Assembly (NCBI GenBank): GCA_913045265.1
Contig: CAJWQX010000046.1
Span: 1-23,247 of the forward strand
DNA: 23,247 nt
DNA from: UBA11889 sp002313255
Lineage (GTDB): Bacteria; Pseudomonadota; Gammaproteobacteria; Pseudomonadales; Azotimanducaceae
Direction of reading: 5' to 3'
Shown here: one piece after another, positions 6,798 to 14,987 of the stretch
How positions within the stretch are numbered: the stretch's first letter is position 1
Layout: each line of letters opens with the position of its first letter
Notes under the pieces: model-generated
Databases searched by the model: none
Told to the model about the DNA's origin: nothing
What the model saw: only the letters and a program-made list of their open reading frames with translations
Translations under genes and position numbers: made by a program

Positions 6798-7451
6798 TCA
6801 TCCGAATTTCCTGAGGGTTTCCGGTGGCCCAAGAACAGCGATGGACACGATCGTCAGTCCGAGGAACAAGGTAACGACCCAGGTGCCATACTTCGAAGCG
6901 ACCGGGTTCGGGGATGCGTTCAATTTGTCGATAATCCATGCGCCAATGCCAAATAGGGCTCCTGCGAGCAACCAGGTGTAGATAGCCAGGGCGCCATCTA
7001 TAAAGAACGACCTGATTCCTTGAAATGCTCCTTCAACAACAAATGAAGGCAGTTCACCCAACTTGATGTCGCCCTCCGCAAACGTGATGAACACAACATT
7101 AAGGGGCACAAGCCCTCCGGTCACAAAGCTTGACGCCACACCGAATCCCAGCCCGAGGGCCAGCCACAACAATATGCCCCCCGGTTCATCGGCGTTGTAT
7201 CGCATATGATAAACAGCTAGCGGGGTGATGAGAGTAGCCGCTATGGCACCTGTTATGGCTGTAATGAGCCCCGGTGTAAACGCCAGGTGTCCAGCCTCGT
7301 CGAAGCGTCCTGTACGGGCCATAATCGAGATGAGAATCGCAGCTGATCCGAGCGCCCCCCCGTACAAGGCGACGCTTGCTGTAAGCCTGATACGAAGCAA
7401 GTGATCCTGAGTTAGTGTCGGGCTAAGCGACAACGCTGGCATGTTTCTCAC
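6798..7451 (-). CDS. Five-helix membrane protein encoded in the importer operon, unknown
   Basis: The start is a GTG at 7451, two bases after the stop of the ATPase gene, suggesting translational coupling; an ATG three codons later (7442) is possible. The 217-residue product has about five hydrophobic segments, near residues 25-45, 57-82, 92-117, 150-175 and 190-210. Gly/Ala-rich helices include LALGLGFGVASSFVTGGL, and a polar loop (FAEGDIKLGELPSF) lies between segments three and four. No ATPase, permease EAA or enzyme motif is seen, so it is not a third standard ABC permease. Its place between the importer ATPases and the lyase implies a role linked to the imported compound, perhaps an accessory membrane factor. 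I do not recognise the family. Confidence 0.8.
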   Translation of the reverse strand: MRNMPALSLSPTLTQDHLLRIRLTASVALYGGALGSAAILISIMARTGRFDEAGHLAFTPGLITAITGAIAATLITPLAVYHMRYNADEPGGILLWLALGLGFGVASSFVTGGLVPLNVVFITFAEGDIKLGELPSFVVEGAFQGIRSFFIDGALAIYTWLLAGALFGIGAWIIDKLNASPNPVASKYGTWVVTLFLGLTIVSIAVLGPPETLRKFG

Positions 7452-7453
7452 AG

Positions 7454-8506
7454 CTATCCAGTCACTGCCCCAGGCTTGGTTGCGCCCACAAGCTCCAACT
7501 CATCGGCACGGTGGCAACTCACGAGCCGACCGGATGAGTCCTCCTTCAATGGCGGCGTCTCCACTTTGCACTTGTCGATTGCAAAGGGGCAGCGCGGGTG
7601 GAAGTAGCAGCCTGAGGGTGGGTTAGCCGGGTTGGCGATTTCGCCCTCAAGCACAGTCCGCTCTGCTCGCTGCTTCGGATCAGAGATGGGCAATGACGAT
7701 ATCAGAGCGGCTGTGTAGGGATGCTTGGGATTGTGGAACAGCTCTTGCGGCGTTCCCACTTCCGCTACTCGGCCAACGTACATCACCACCACCCGGTCGC
7801 TAATCTGATTCACCACACTCAAGTCGTGCGATACGAACAGATACGTGAGACCGAACTCGTCCTGAAGATCCATCATGAGATTAATGACCTGGGCCTGAAC
7901 GGAGACGTCTAGGCCGGAGACCGGCTCATCAGCCACGATCAACCGCGGATTGATGGCCAAGGCTCTCGCAATGCCGATACGTTGGCGCTGGCCTCCGCTA
8001 AACGCATGGGGAAAGCGCTGCATATATTCCGGTCGCAGTCCTACCTGTCGCAATAACTCGACGACTCGGTCCTGACGCTCCTCGTGCGTACCGATGCGGT
8101 TAACAAGCAGAGGCTCGCTTATGAGTTGGAAGATGGTCATCCGGGGATTTAGTGACGAGAAAGGGTCCTGGAAGATCATCTGAATATCTCGGCGGAGTGG
8201 CCTGATCTTCGAAAGCGAAAGCTCCGCGAGATCCACCATCTCGTCATCTCTGGTACGGAACAGGACTTGCCCCTCGTCCGGATTGATGGCTCGCATGATG
8301 GCCCTAACGGTTGTGGTCTTGCCGCAACCGCTTTCACCAACCAGGCTCAACGTCTCACCTTCAGTGATCGAGAACGACACGTCGTCTACCGCACGAACGT
8401 GACCCACGGTCCGCTGTAAGAACCCTTTTTTTATCGGAAAGGACTTCTTGAGATTATTGACTTCTAACAGCGGTTTTTTTGTTCCAACGTTCGGTGCGTC
8501 GGTCAT
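7454..8506 (-). CDS. Oligopeptide/dipeptide-type ABC importer, ATP-binding protein (DppF/OppF-like)
   Basis: This is one of two ATPases that power the importer on the cytoplasmic face. The 350 residues hold Walker A GESGCGKTT (57-65), Q-loop FQDPFSSLNP (112-121), signature SGGQRQR (170-176), Walker B LIVADEP (189-195) and H-loop H227. The C-terminal extension typical of this family follows, with NPKHPYTAAL and four cysteines (SGCYFHPRCP, KCK, SCH) that in relatives may bind an iron-sulfur cluster or form disulfides. The gene starts directly at the stop of the DppD-like gene (TAGATG), so translation is probably coupled. The pairing of two ATPases with a specific binding lipoprotein is standard, and many such systems import sugars or oligosaccharides rather than peptides. 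Confidence 0.95.
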   Translation of the reverse strand: MTDAPNVGTKKPLLEVNNLKKSFPIKKGFLQRTVGHVRAVDDVSFSITEGETLSLVGESGCGKTTTVRAIMRAINPDEGQVLFRTRDDEMVDLAELSLSKIRPLRRDIQMIFQDPFSSLNPRMTIFQLISEPLLVNRIGTHEERQDRVVELLRQVGLRPEYMQRFPHAFSGGQRQRIGIARALAINPRLIVADEPVSGLDVSVQAQVINLMMDLQDEFGLTYLFVSHDLSVVNQISDRVVVMYVGRVAEVGTPQELFHNPKHPYTAALISSLPISDPKQRAERTVLEGEIANPANPPSGCYFHPRCPFAIDKCKVETPPLKEDSSGRLVSCHRADELELVGATKPGAVTG

Positions 8507-9556
8507 CTAGTCTCTCCCGTACAGAAAACAACTGGCTTGCTGATCCGTGCCGACTGACACCAACTCCGGCTCCTTGAGCCCGCAGATGTCTGACATATAC
8601 GAAGGGCATCTGGGATGGAATGCGCAGCCCGAAGGGCGGTTTTGCGGGTGGGGAATCGCTCCGGTGATCGAAGGCATTCTCTCCCGATGAGCCGCGTCGA
8701 TCGTTGGCATTGAAGATAGAAGAGCCTTCGAATAAGGATGTTTTGGCGAGCTGAAGATGCTTTCAACGGGACCTATCTCGACAACTTTCCCGAGGTACAT
8801 TACGGCCACGATATCGGCGACTTCCGCGATCACGCCAAGGTCGTGAGTAATGAATACGATCGCCATATCGTTCTGCTTTTGCAGAGTCTGCAGAAGGTCG
8901 AGGATCTGCGCCTGCGTAGTGACATCCAGGGCAGTAGTAGGCTCATCAGCGATCAGAACACGAGGCTCGGTGCAAAGGGCCATGGCGATCATTGCTCTCT
9001 GACGCTGCCCTCCACTGAACTGGTATGCGTACTCTGACATCCTCGTTTCAGGGGTCGGGATTCCGACACGCCGCATCCAGTCAACCGCCAGTTCGTGCGC
9101 TTCTATCTTGTCGAGTGAACTGTGTAACCTGATCGCTTCAATAATCTGGTTTCCGAAGGTATGAATGGGGCTAAACGATGTCATCGGCTCCTGAAAAATC
9201 ATCGAGATTTCGCCACCCCGGATCGACCGTATTTCGGGGCCGTTCGGCTCCAGTTCAAGTAGATTCTGAACGGCGGCACCATCCGGGCTGAATTTCACCT
9301 GACCGCCTATGATACGACCCGGCCTATCAATGATTTGAAGAATCGACTTTGCCGTGATGCTCTTGCCGCACCCGCTCTCTCCTACAATTCCCAGAGTTTG
9401 TCCGGCATAAACGTCAAAGCTGGCACCATCAACAGCCTTAACCGTTCCTTCGTCGGTGAAGAAGTACGTCTGTAGATCTTGTACCGAGAGAAGCGGCTCT
9501 GTGACAGTATCCTGTTCGGTTACCACTGATTCTGATTCGGGCGTTTGCATATTCAT
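8507..9556 (-). CDS. Oligopeptide/dipeptide-type ABC importer, ATP-binding protein (DppD/OppD-like)
   Basis: This is the second ATPase of the importer. In 349 residues it shows Walker A GESGCGKS (59-66), Q-loop FQEPMTSFSP (121-130), signature SGGQRQR (181-187), Walker B VLIADEP (200-206) and H-loop H238. The C-terminal oligo-HPY tail follows, with SPKHPYSKALL and cysteines in SGCAFHPRCP, ICG and SCF. ATG 9556 and ATG 9550 are both possible starts; an AGAAGA stretch precedes the first at close range. It begins 6 bases after the permease stop. Its N-terminal 20 residues are acidic and Glu/Thr-rich and lie outside the conserved domain. Confidence 0.95.
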   Translation of the reverse strand: MNMQTPESESVVTEQDTVTEPLLSVQDLQTYFFTDEGTVKAVDGASFDVYAGQTLGIVGESGCGKSITAKSILQIIDRPGRIIGGQVKFSPDGAAVQNLLELEPNGPEIRSIRGGEISMIFQEPMTSFSPIHTFGNQIIEAIRLHSSLDKIEAHELAVDWMRRVGIPTPETRMSEYAYQFSGGQRQRAMIAMALCTEPRVLIADEPTTALDVTTQAQILDLLQTLQKQNDMAIVFITHDLGVIAEVADIVAVMYLGKVVEIGPVESIFSSPKHPYSKALLSSMPTIDAAHRERMPSITGAIPHPQNRPSGCAFHPRCPSYMSDICGLKEPELVSVGTDQQASCFLYGRD

Positions 9557-9562
9557 AGTCTT

Positions 9563-10711
9563 CTAGTTGCTGTACGGATCGGCGGCGTCTCGAAGGCCGT
9601 CGCCCATAAAGTTCAGTGCCAGGATAACCAGGATCACCGGGAGCGCCGGAATCATCAACCAGGGTGTGAGAGCAATAGTCTGGACGTTTTGTGCGTCCTG
9701 CAGCAGGGTACCCCAGCTGATTGCCGGAGGACGCAGCCCCAGGCCGAGAAAGCTGAGCGTAGTTTCGGCAATGATCATCAGAGGCAGCGCCAGAGTGGCC
9801 GCGGCGATGATGTGGCTGTAAAACGAGGGCAGCATGTGCCTGAAGATGATGCGCCGCTGGTTTGCGCCAGAAAGCATTGCCGCTGTCACGAAGTCTTCGT
9901 CACGCATTGTCAGGAACCGACCTCGAACTACGCGCGCCAAATCAGTCCAGGCGAAGAGCGAGATAATTATCGTGATGGCGAAGTAAATTTTTAATATGGA
10001 CCAGTCATGCGGGAATGCCGCCGCGATGCCCATGTAGAGCGGGATGGACGGAATGGAACGCGTGATCTCGACCAGGCGTTGAATAAGATTGTCGATTAGT
10101 CCGCCGTAGAATCCGGAAATGGCACCCAAAACAATCCCGAGGACAAGGCTCAGAACGACCCCGAACAGTCCTATCGTCAGCGATATTCGGGTGCCGAAAA
10201 GCAGCCGCGAATACATGTCGCGACCCTGTTTGTCGGTCCCGAGTAGATATATATGATCCTCCGGCCGGAGCGTGTCGTCGCTCATGCCCAGCAGGTGCCT
10301 GTCGGTTGGTATGACCCCTAAAAGCTTGTATTCGTAACCGCGGGCGAACAATCGCACCTGAATCTTTTCCGTGCAATCCGTCACATAATCCTTCTGGAAG
10401 GTGATCGGGTTGCGCGCGCCTGATACAGCGCAGACGTGGGGACTCGGCTTCCACCCGTCGAAGATATGGACTGGCTGCGGGGGCATGAGTCCCCGGAAAG
10501 CCTCTGAATCCGCCGGGACATTTGTTGCGAGAAAATCGGCGAATATCACTATCGTGTAGAAAATAACAATGATGGCGGTGGCAACGACCGCCACCCTGTG
10601 CTTCCTGAACCGCCACCAGATGAGCTGACGCTGTGACGCCACGCTGATCCGCTCTTCGACGGTATCTTCCATCTCGGGTGCCAGTTCGTGTTCGACAGGG
10701 TTCGATTCCAT
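9563..10711 (-). CDS. ABC importer permease, DppC/OppC-like
   Basis: This is an inner-membrane subunit forming the pore with the DppB-like partner. It is 382 residues, longer than the usual 300 or so. After an acidic cytoplasmic front and the first helix (about 41-60), an enlarged external loop of about 100 residues (61-165) contains two cysteines, C94 and C113, that could form a disulfide. The core is conventional: LGTDKQGRDMYSRLLFG (157-173), further helices, and the EAA loop contacting the ATPases (AAMLSGANQRRIIFRHMLP, about 277-295). It ends GDGLRDAADPYSN, typical for DppC. GAGGG lies about 11 bases before the ATG, and the upstream permease gene ends only 3 bases away. Confidence 0.94.
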   Translation of the reverse strand: MESNPVEHELAPEMEDTVEERISVASQRQLIWWRFRKHRVAVVATAIIVIFYTIVIFADFLATNVPADSEAFRGLMPPQPVHIFDGWKPSPHVCAVSGARNPITFQKDYVTDCTEKIQVRLFARGYEYKLLGVIPTDRHLLGMSDDTLRPEDHIYLLGTDKQGRDMYSRLLFGTRISLTIGLFGVVLSLVLGIVLGAISGFYGGLIDNLIQRLVEITRSIPSIPLYMGIAAAFPHDWSILKIYFAITIIISLFAWTDLARVVRGRFLTMRDEDFVTAAMLSGANQRRIIFRHMLPSFYSHIIAAATLALPLMIIAETTLSFLGLGLRPPAISWGTLLQDAQNVQTIALTPWLMIPALPVILVILALNFMGDGLRDAADPYSN

Positions 10712-10714
10712 GTT

Positions 10715-11704
10715 CTATCGTCCCTCGAATTTGACCCGAGGGTCGGCCCACACCAATAGCAGGTCAGACAGGAAAGTACCTACGACCGTCATCCACCCGA
10801 TCAGCAAAATTATCCCTCCGGCGAGGAACATGTCCTGGGCCACCAGCGCTTTGAGCAATATCGGACCCACAGTCGGCAAACCAAGAACCACTGAGACAAC
10901 AATGCTCCCTGAGACCAGGAACGGGAGGATGTACGCGGTCAGGCTGATCGCAGGGTTCAGCGCCATACGTACGGGATACTTAAGGATCAGCCTCCACTCG
11001 GACAGACCTTTCGCACGAGCGGTGGCCACGTACGGTTTTCGCAGCTCATCCAAAAGATTTGCACGGGTGATCCGAATTAACGAGGCTGTACCAGCCGTTC
11101 CTAAAATTATTATCGGAATTATCATGTGCTGCGCCAGATCTATCCCTCTCCCCAGGGACCATGACGCCGACACGTACTCGGGTGAGAACAACCCCCCGAC
11201 GCTGAAATCGAACAGCACAAATGAAAAATACATCATTACCAAGGCGAGCATGAAGTCAGGCACCGCCAGACCGACGAAGCCAAAGAACGTAAAGGTGTGA
11301 TCCCAGATCGAGTACTGACGCACTGCGCTTAATATCCCGATCGGTATTGCCACTATCCAGATAAATACGATCGTGGCTGCAGCCAAAATCATTGTCAGTA
11401 TCAGCCGTTCCCCGATCACGTCGTTAACCGGGAGGCCAAACTCGAATGAGAAGCCCAAATTGCCCTGACGGATCTGGTTCATCCACTTGAGGTACTGGAC
11501 GTAGATCGGCTGATCCAGCCCGTAGTACTCACGGAGACTCTCGGCTTCCTCCGCTCCAATAATGTTGCCTTGAATGGCGAGTTGTGCAATATACGAAGTG
11601 ACGTAATCGCCCGGCGGAAGGTTGATGATGAAAAAGGAGATGATCGAGACGGCCCACACGGCGAAGGCCGCGTAAACCACGCGGCGTATCAGATAGCCGA
11701 GCAT
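10715..11704 (-). CDS. ABC importer permease, DppB/OppB-like
   Basis: This pore-forming permease of 329 residues begins MLGYLIRRVVYAAFAVW, the usual DppB opening of a short basic tail then helix one. Six helices are apparent, with an external segment after the first (PGDYVTSYIAQ) and the EAA loop at about 224-243 (PYVATARAKGLSEWRLILKY). It ends WADPRVKFEGR, close to the family ending D-P-R-(I/V). A GGAGAGG stretch lies about 9 bases before ATG 11704. It is the first permease gene after the binding-protein gene, separated by 144 bp holding a strong hairpin. Confidence 0.94.
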   Translation of the reverse strand: MLGYLIRRVVYAAFAVWAVSIISFFIINLPPGDYVTSYIAQLAIQGNIIGAEEAESLREYYGLDQPIYVQYLKWMNQIRQGNLGFSFEFGLPVNDVIGERLILTMILAAATIVFIWIVAIPIGILSAVRQYSIWDHTFTFFGFVGLAVPDFMLALVMMYFSFVLFDFSVGGLFSPEYVSASWSLGRGIDLAQHMIIPIIILGTAGTASLIRITRANLLDELRKPYVATARAKGLSEWRLILKYPVRMALNPAISLTAYILPFLVSGSIVVSVVLGLPTVGPILLKALVAQDMFLAGGIILLIGWMTVVGTFLSDLLLVWADPRVKFEGR

Positions 11705-11763
11705 CTAGCACGCCTCTCCAGACACCATTCTGGGTGTCTTATTCCATCGTCTGAAAGTATGCA

Positions 11764-11792
11764 CCCCCTCCTGAAACTGGTCCAGGAGGGGG
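11764..11792 (-). terminator. Strong intra-operon hairpin between binding-protein and permease genes
   Basis: CCCCCTCCTG pairs perfectly with CAGGAGGGGG around a 9-base loop. It lies 57 bases after the lipoprotein stop, and no T run follows on the minus strand. This fits partial termination or an mRNA-stabilising hairpin that keeps the binding protein more abundant than the membrane subunits. Confidence 0.65.
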
Positions 11793-11848
11793 CACTTATG
11801 CTTTCGATCAAGTTGTTACTTACCGAATTCGACACACTCAACCGATTC

Positions 11849-14305
11849 TTACTCGTCTAACCACCAGGTCTCCGGGAATCCATTACCCGAAGTCTGGGCG
11901 TGGAACGAGAAGGGAAGCGAGTTCGGGATGTTACGCACGTTGTTCTTGATGATCGCTACGTACGTCGGCTTGTTCATCACCGTCGTAATCGGATTGACCA
12001 TCTCGCAGTTGATTTCAACTACTCGTTGTGCGTTCGCCAGGTATACCGCCGGATCGCTGGTCGATATGCCCTCTGCGTAAAGCACCTGCTGCTCCTTGAT
12101 GAAAGAGGAGACAGGCTCACGCGCCTCATCTCGACCGTCGAACCATCGTGCACCAAGAACGTCGGTGAACAAAGCTCCGGCAACAGGCAGGAGGTGCGTT
12201 GGGGTTATCAACACGGAGTCACGTCCTGACGACTCCCAGTTCTGCAGCATCAACTCGTTTGCTTGCGCCCGCTCACTGTGGAGGCTGCGCTCGAGCCCCT
12301 GGACTTCCACTGAGATGCCCAGGTTCTTCTTCCACTGCTCGGCGACCATTTCACCGATTCCAACGTAGTCTTCGAAAGCAGCGACGACTCCAGGCAACTG
12401 TAGTACCAGGCGTTCGCCACTTGGCAGTAGACGGAACCCACTGCTGTCTTTCTTGTCTAACCCAAGCGCGTCAAGCGCTGCATTGGCCGGGTCTGGATTG
12501 AATTGGACATCGTCCTCTCCAAAGTACTTACCCGGGTTGTCAGGATCGGAGAATCCCTTGCAAAGCCCGGCTGTCGATCCCAACCCTAAGAAGAACACTT
12601 CGTTTATCTGGTCCCGTTCGAGGCCCATCGAGAGCGCTCGTCGGAACTCGACATTCTGTAGGAAGGTAGCCAGTTCCGCGTCACCATCCCACGACTCGTT
12701 GAAGGAGAGGTTGGCAATCCCACTCTGGGGCTGTTTCCAGAACTGGACGCGGTAATTGGCCGCAGTTGCGTTCTCCAGGAAGACCGGCAGCTTGGCGATG
12801 TCGATGTGACGACCCATTACGGTGAAGTCACCGGCGATCGCACGAAGGTTCAGTACTTCCAGGTTTTCCGCAAGCGTCAGCACTACTTTATCCATGTACG
12901 GGAGTTGGTTTCCATCGGTGTCGACGGCCCAGTAGTAGGGGTTGCGCTCGAAGGCCCACTCAGACGTACTGATGCTCTGAGTCACCCTCCACGCCGTCAT
13001 CATCGGAGAGTCAGGGTTTGCGTTAGCGTGGTTGCGGTTCAAGAAGTAGTTGGACCAGTTGTCGAACCCAGCAGCAACAGCATTTGCGTTGGCTGTTTCC
13101 AGGCCCATGAAGTCCGGATGGAACTGCTGCAGGTAGTGGGACGGAGCGTATCCACCGCCACCACTGTCGCCCCTGGTGTGCGGGCCTGCGACGATCACTG
13201 ATGCGATGAGTGGAATGAAGAGGCCATAAGATTTGGCCGCCGTCACTCTGAATGTAACGTCGTCTATCTTTTCGTACAGAAGAGTCTCTCCACCGTGTAC
13301 GGCCCAGGCGGGTGTAGTCGGGTTGATGTCATCGTTCAACAGCATCTGGTTGTACCAGAACATGATGTCTTCGGTAGTGAAGTCATCACCGTCTGACCAC
13401 TTCAGACCTGTACGCAGAGTGAAAGTAAACACCGTTGCGTCGTCGTTGACCGTCCAGCTCTCCGCGATGTTCGGCTGAACATCAGTCATGCCGGTGTCAA
13501 AGTAGAGCAGGTGGTCCTTGAGCGGTCGTTCCATGTTCTGACCGTCTGCAGGACCCGTGAACGCACGGAACCATGTACCACCGTACTTGCCGATACCGTC
13601 AGCCGGTTCGATCACCAGTGGGTTAGTTGGCAGGCGTTCTTCAACCGGAGGAAGGTCGCCTGAAGCAACAAGCGCTGCCAGCATCGGAGCTTCCTGGAAT
13701 GAAGAAGGAACGTTGTTCAAAACGATTGAAGGCCAGATATTTCCGCCCTGCGGGTCAGTCGTAATGTGCGGCGATCCAGCAAGTACAGGAGCGTCGGGCT
13801 CTACCTCTACGATTATCTCGATTACTTCAGCGGCTGGAATAGCCGCGATCCCTGCATCGACGATAGCCGCAATTTGGGCTGCGGTCAGAGGAGTTTGTGC
13901 TCCAGCAACAGCGTCTTCCACTGCCTTGGATACCAGCGCCTCAACATCAGCTGCGGTCAACCCGTCGGAAGCGCCAGCTGCAACCGCCGCCTCGACGGCC
14001 GCCGCTATATCCGCGGAACTCACACCTTCGGGTACAGCGCTTTCAACTGCGTCAGCAACTGCGCTAGATACCAGTGCGGCAATCTCATCCGCACTTGGCC
14101 CGGAAGGCTGTACCAGTGCGGCGATCTCAGCCGCAGTTGGCCCGGCAGGCGCAGCAGCAGGTTGTTGAGCGGCAAGTACCGCTTCTAATTCTGCCTTGGT
14201 CAGACTGTCGTCGTCGCCGCTACTACAAGCGACAGTCACCAACATCATTGCGATCACAAGACTGAAAATTACAATCAATCTTGAAGTAGAAATTCTTCGA
14301 ATCAT
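11849..14305 (-). CDS. ABC importer substrate-binding lipoprotein, SBP_bac_5 family, with Ala-rich linker
   Basis: This extracytoplasmic lipoprotein delivers the ligand to the permeases. I use ATG 14305 because the in-frame ATG at 14320 overlaps the GAGGTG binding site. The signal is MIRRISTSRL plus a hydrophobic helix, and the lipidated Cys is C27 (VTVAC-SS), with an imperfect lipobox (Thr at -3). Residues about 31-160 are an Ala-rich linker of imperfect helical repeats such as TAAEIAALV, SADEIAALV, TAADVEALV and TAAQIAAIV. The ligand-binding domain follows, with NIAESWTVNDDATVFTFTLR, LKWSDGDDFTTEDI and PYYWAVDTDGNQLPYMDKV typical of family 5. At 818 residues it is much longer than DppA/OppA (about 535-545). 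The linker may act as a stalk between the membrane anchor and the binding domain. It is the first gene of the operon. Confidence 0.94.
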   Translation of the reverse strand: MIRRISTSRLIVIFSLVIAMMLVTVACSSGDDDSLTKAELEAVLAAQQPAAAPAGPTAAEIAALVQPSGPSADEIAALVSSAVADAVESAVPEGVSSADIAAAVEAAVAAGASDGLTAADVEALVSKAVEDAVAGAQTPLTAAQIAAIVDAGIAAIPAAEVIEIIVEVEPDAPVLAGSPHITTDPQGGNIWPSIVLNNVPSSFQEAPMLAALVASGDLPPVEERLPTNPLVIEPADGIGKYGGTWFRAFTGPADGQNMERPLKDHLLYFDTGMTDVQPNIAESWTVNDDATVFTFTLRTGLKWSDGDDFTTEDIMFWYNQMLLNDDINPTTPAWAVHGGETLLYEKIDDVTFRVTAAKSYGLFIPLIASVIVAGPHTRGDSGGGGYAPSHYLQQFHPDFMGLETANANAVAAGFDNWSNYFLNRNHANANPDSPMMTAWRVTQSISTSEWAFERNPYYWAVDTDGNQLPYMDKVVLTLAENLEVLNLRAIAGDFTVMGRHIDIAKLPVFLENATAANYRVQFWKQPQSGIANLSFNESWDGDAELATFLQNVEFRRALSMGLERDQINEVFFLGLGSTAGLCKGFSDPDNPGKYFGEDDVQFNPDPANAALDALGLDKKDSSGFRLLPSGERLVLQLPGVVAAFEDYVGIGEMVAEQWKKNLGISVEVQGLERSLHSERAQANELMLQNWESSGRDSVLITPTHLLPVAGALFTDVLGARWFDGRDEAREPVSSFIKEQQVLYAEGISTSDPAVYLANAQRVVEINCEMVNPITTVMNKPTYVAIIKNNVRNIPNSLPFSFHAQTSGNGFPETWWLDE
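13815..14210. repeat. Degenerate Ala-rich repeat array inside the binding-protein gene
   Basis: The coding sequence contains at least five imperfect copies of a unit ending x-A-A-(E/Q/D)-I-A-A-L/I-V, spaced by roughly 18-32 residues. Two successive copies at the N-terminal side (around 14070-14150) are also very similar at DNA level (GCGGC/AATCTC and GGCCCGG motifs). Confidence 0.7.
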
Positions 14306-14987
14306 CACTGGACACCTCATTGATCATGTAGGAATTCGCGCTGGCAGGAAAACGACTACAAGCAGATCGACTGGCACAGGCCGCGTCGGGACACTTTTAA
14401 TCTCTCCGCCCACTCACGGTTCGCTACAGTACCAGAATACTTGTCAACAGTTCGCATCGTAAATAACGAAAATATGCCCAAAAACAATTAATCTGCTGGT
14501 AATTCGTAATCGCCTCATCAGGATTGGTAGAGCGTGTTCTTGGGCTTGCCTCAGGAGTCCATAACAGGTTGGGTTTTTCAGTCTCGCAACTAGACCCCAC
14601 CCGGTCGGATGAGGCCTGTTGGTCTGAGCCTTCGTGGAGGCGACCTCCATGAACACGACGGTCAGTATCTAACTCTTGAATTCGTCTTGTAAATTTCCTG
14701 CATTGTCCCCGCAAGGCTCTCCTTCCCCGAGCGCGTTAAGCAGCACTTCTAATCGTGGTCCACCAACTTGATCCAAAAATGGAATGTATAAATTAAATTC
14801 CGGAACTCTGAAGCGAAGCAGCATCTCTCAGAACTCCACCCACGTGGCTCATACCAATCTCGCCACTCAGGATTAGATGGGCATGGGGCGTTCCGACGAC
14901 TTGCGGTGGTCATTCGAAACTGATATCTAGTGGCGAACGCTTCAATTCTTAGTCGCACCACGTGCTAGTAGCTCAGGTTCCTTCCCG
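14306..14987. other. Divergent intergenic region (importer operon / dehydratase)
   Basis: There is no convincing gene here. The region must carry promoters for both directions. On the minus strand a perfect TTGACA is at 14442-14447, but no good -10 element lies at 16-18 bases from it. A perfect short dyad TGGAGG-CGA-CCTCCA is at about 14635-14649 and could be an operator. No regulator gene is adjacent. Confidence 0.4.
14442..14447 (-). promoter_or_regulatory. Candidate -35 hexamer for the importer operon
   Basis: TTGACA on the minus strand, about 140 bases upstream of the lipoprotein start. The expected -10 position holds only weak matches, so this is tentative. Confidence 0.25.

Noticed and set aside
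13557..14168. Plus-strand 203-residue Ala/Ser-rich open frame
   Set aside because: It is the mirror of the Ala-rich linker of the binding protein; low-complexity GC-rich sequence keeps several frames open.
14424..14714. Minus-strand frames in the divergent intergenic region
   Set aside because: Composition and lack of a binding site suggest chance; the region is better explained as regulatory.
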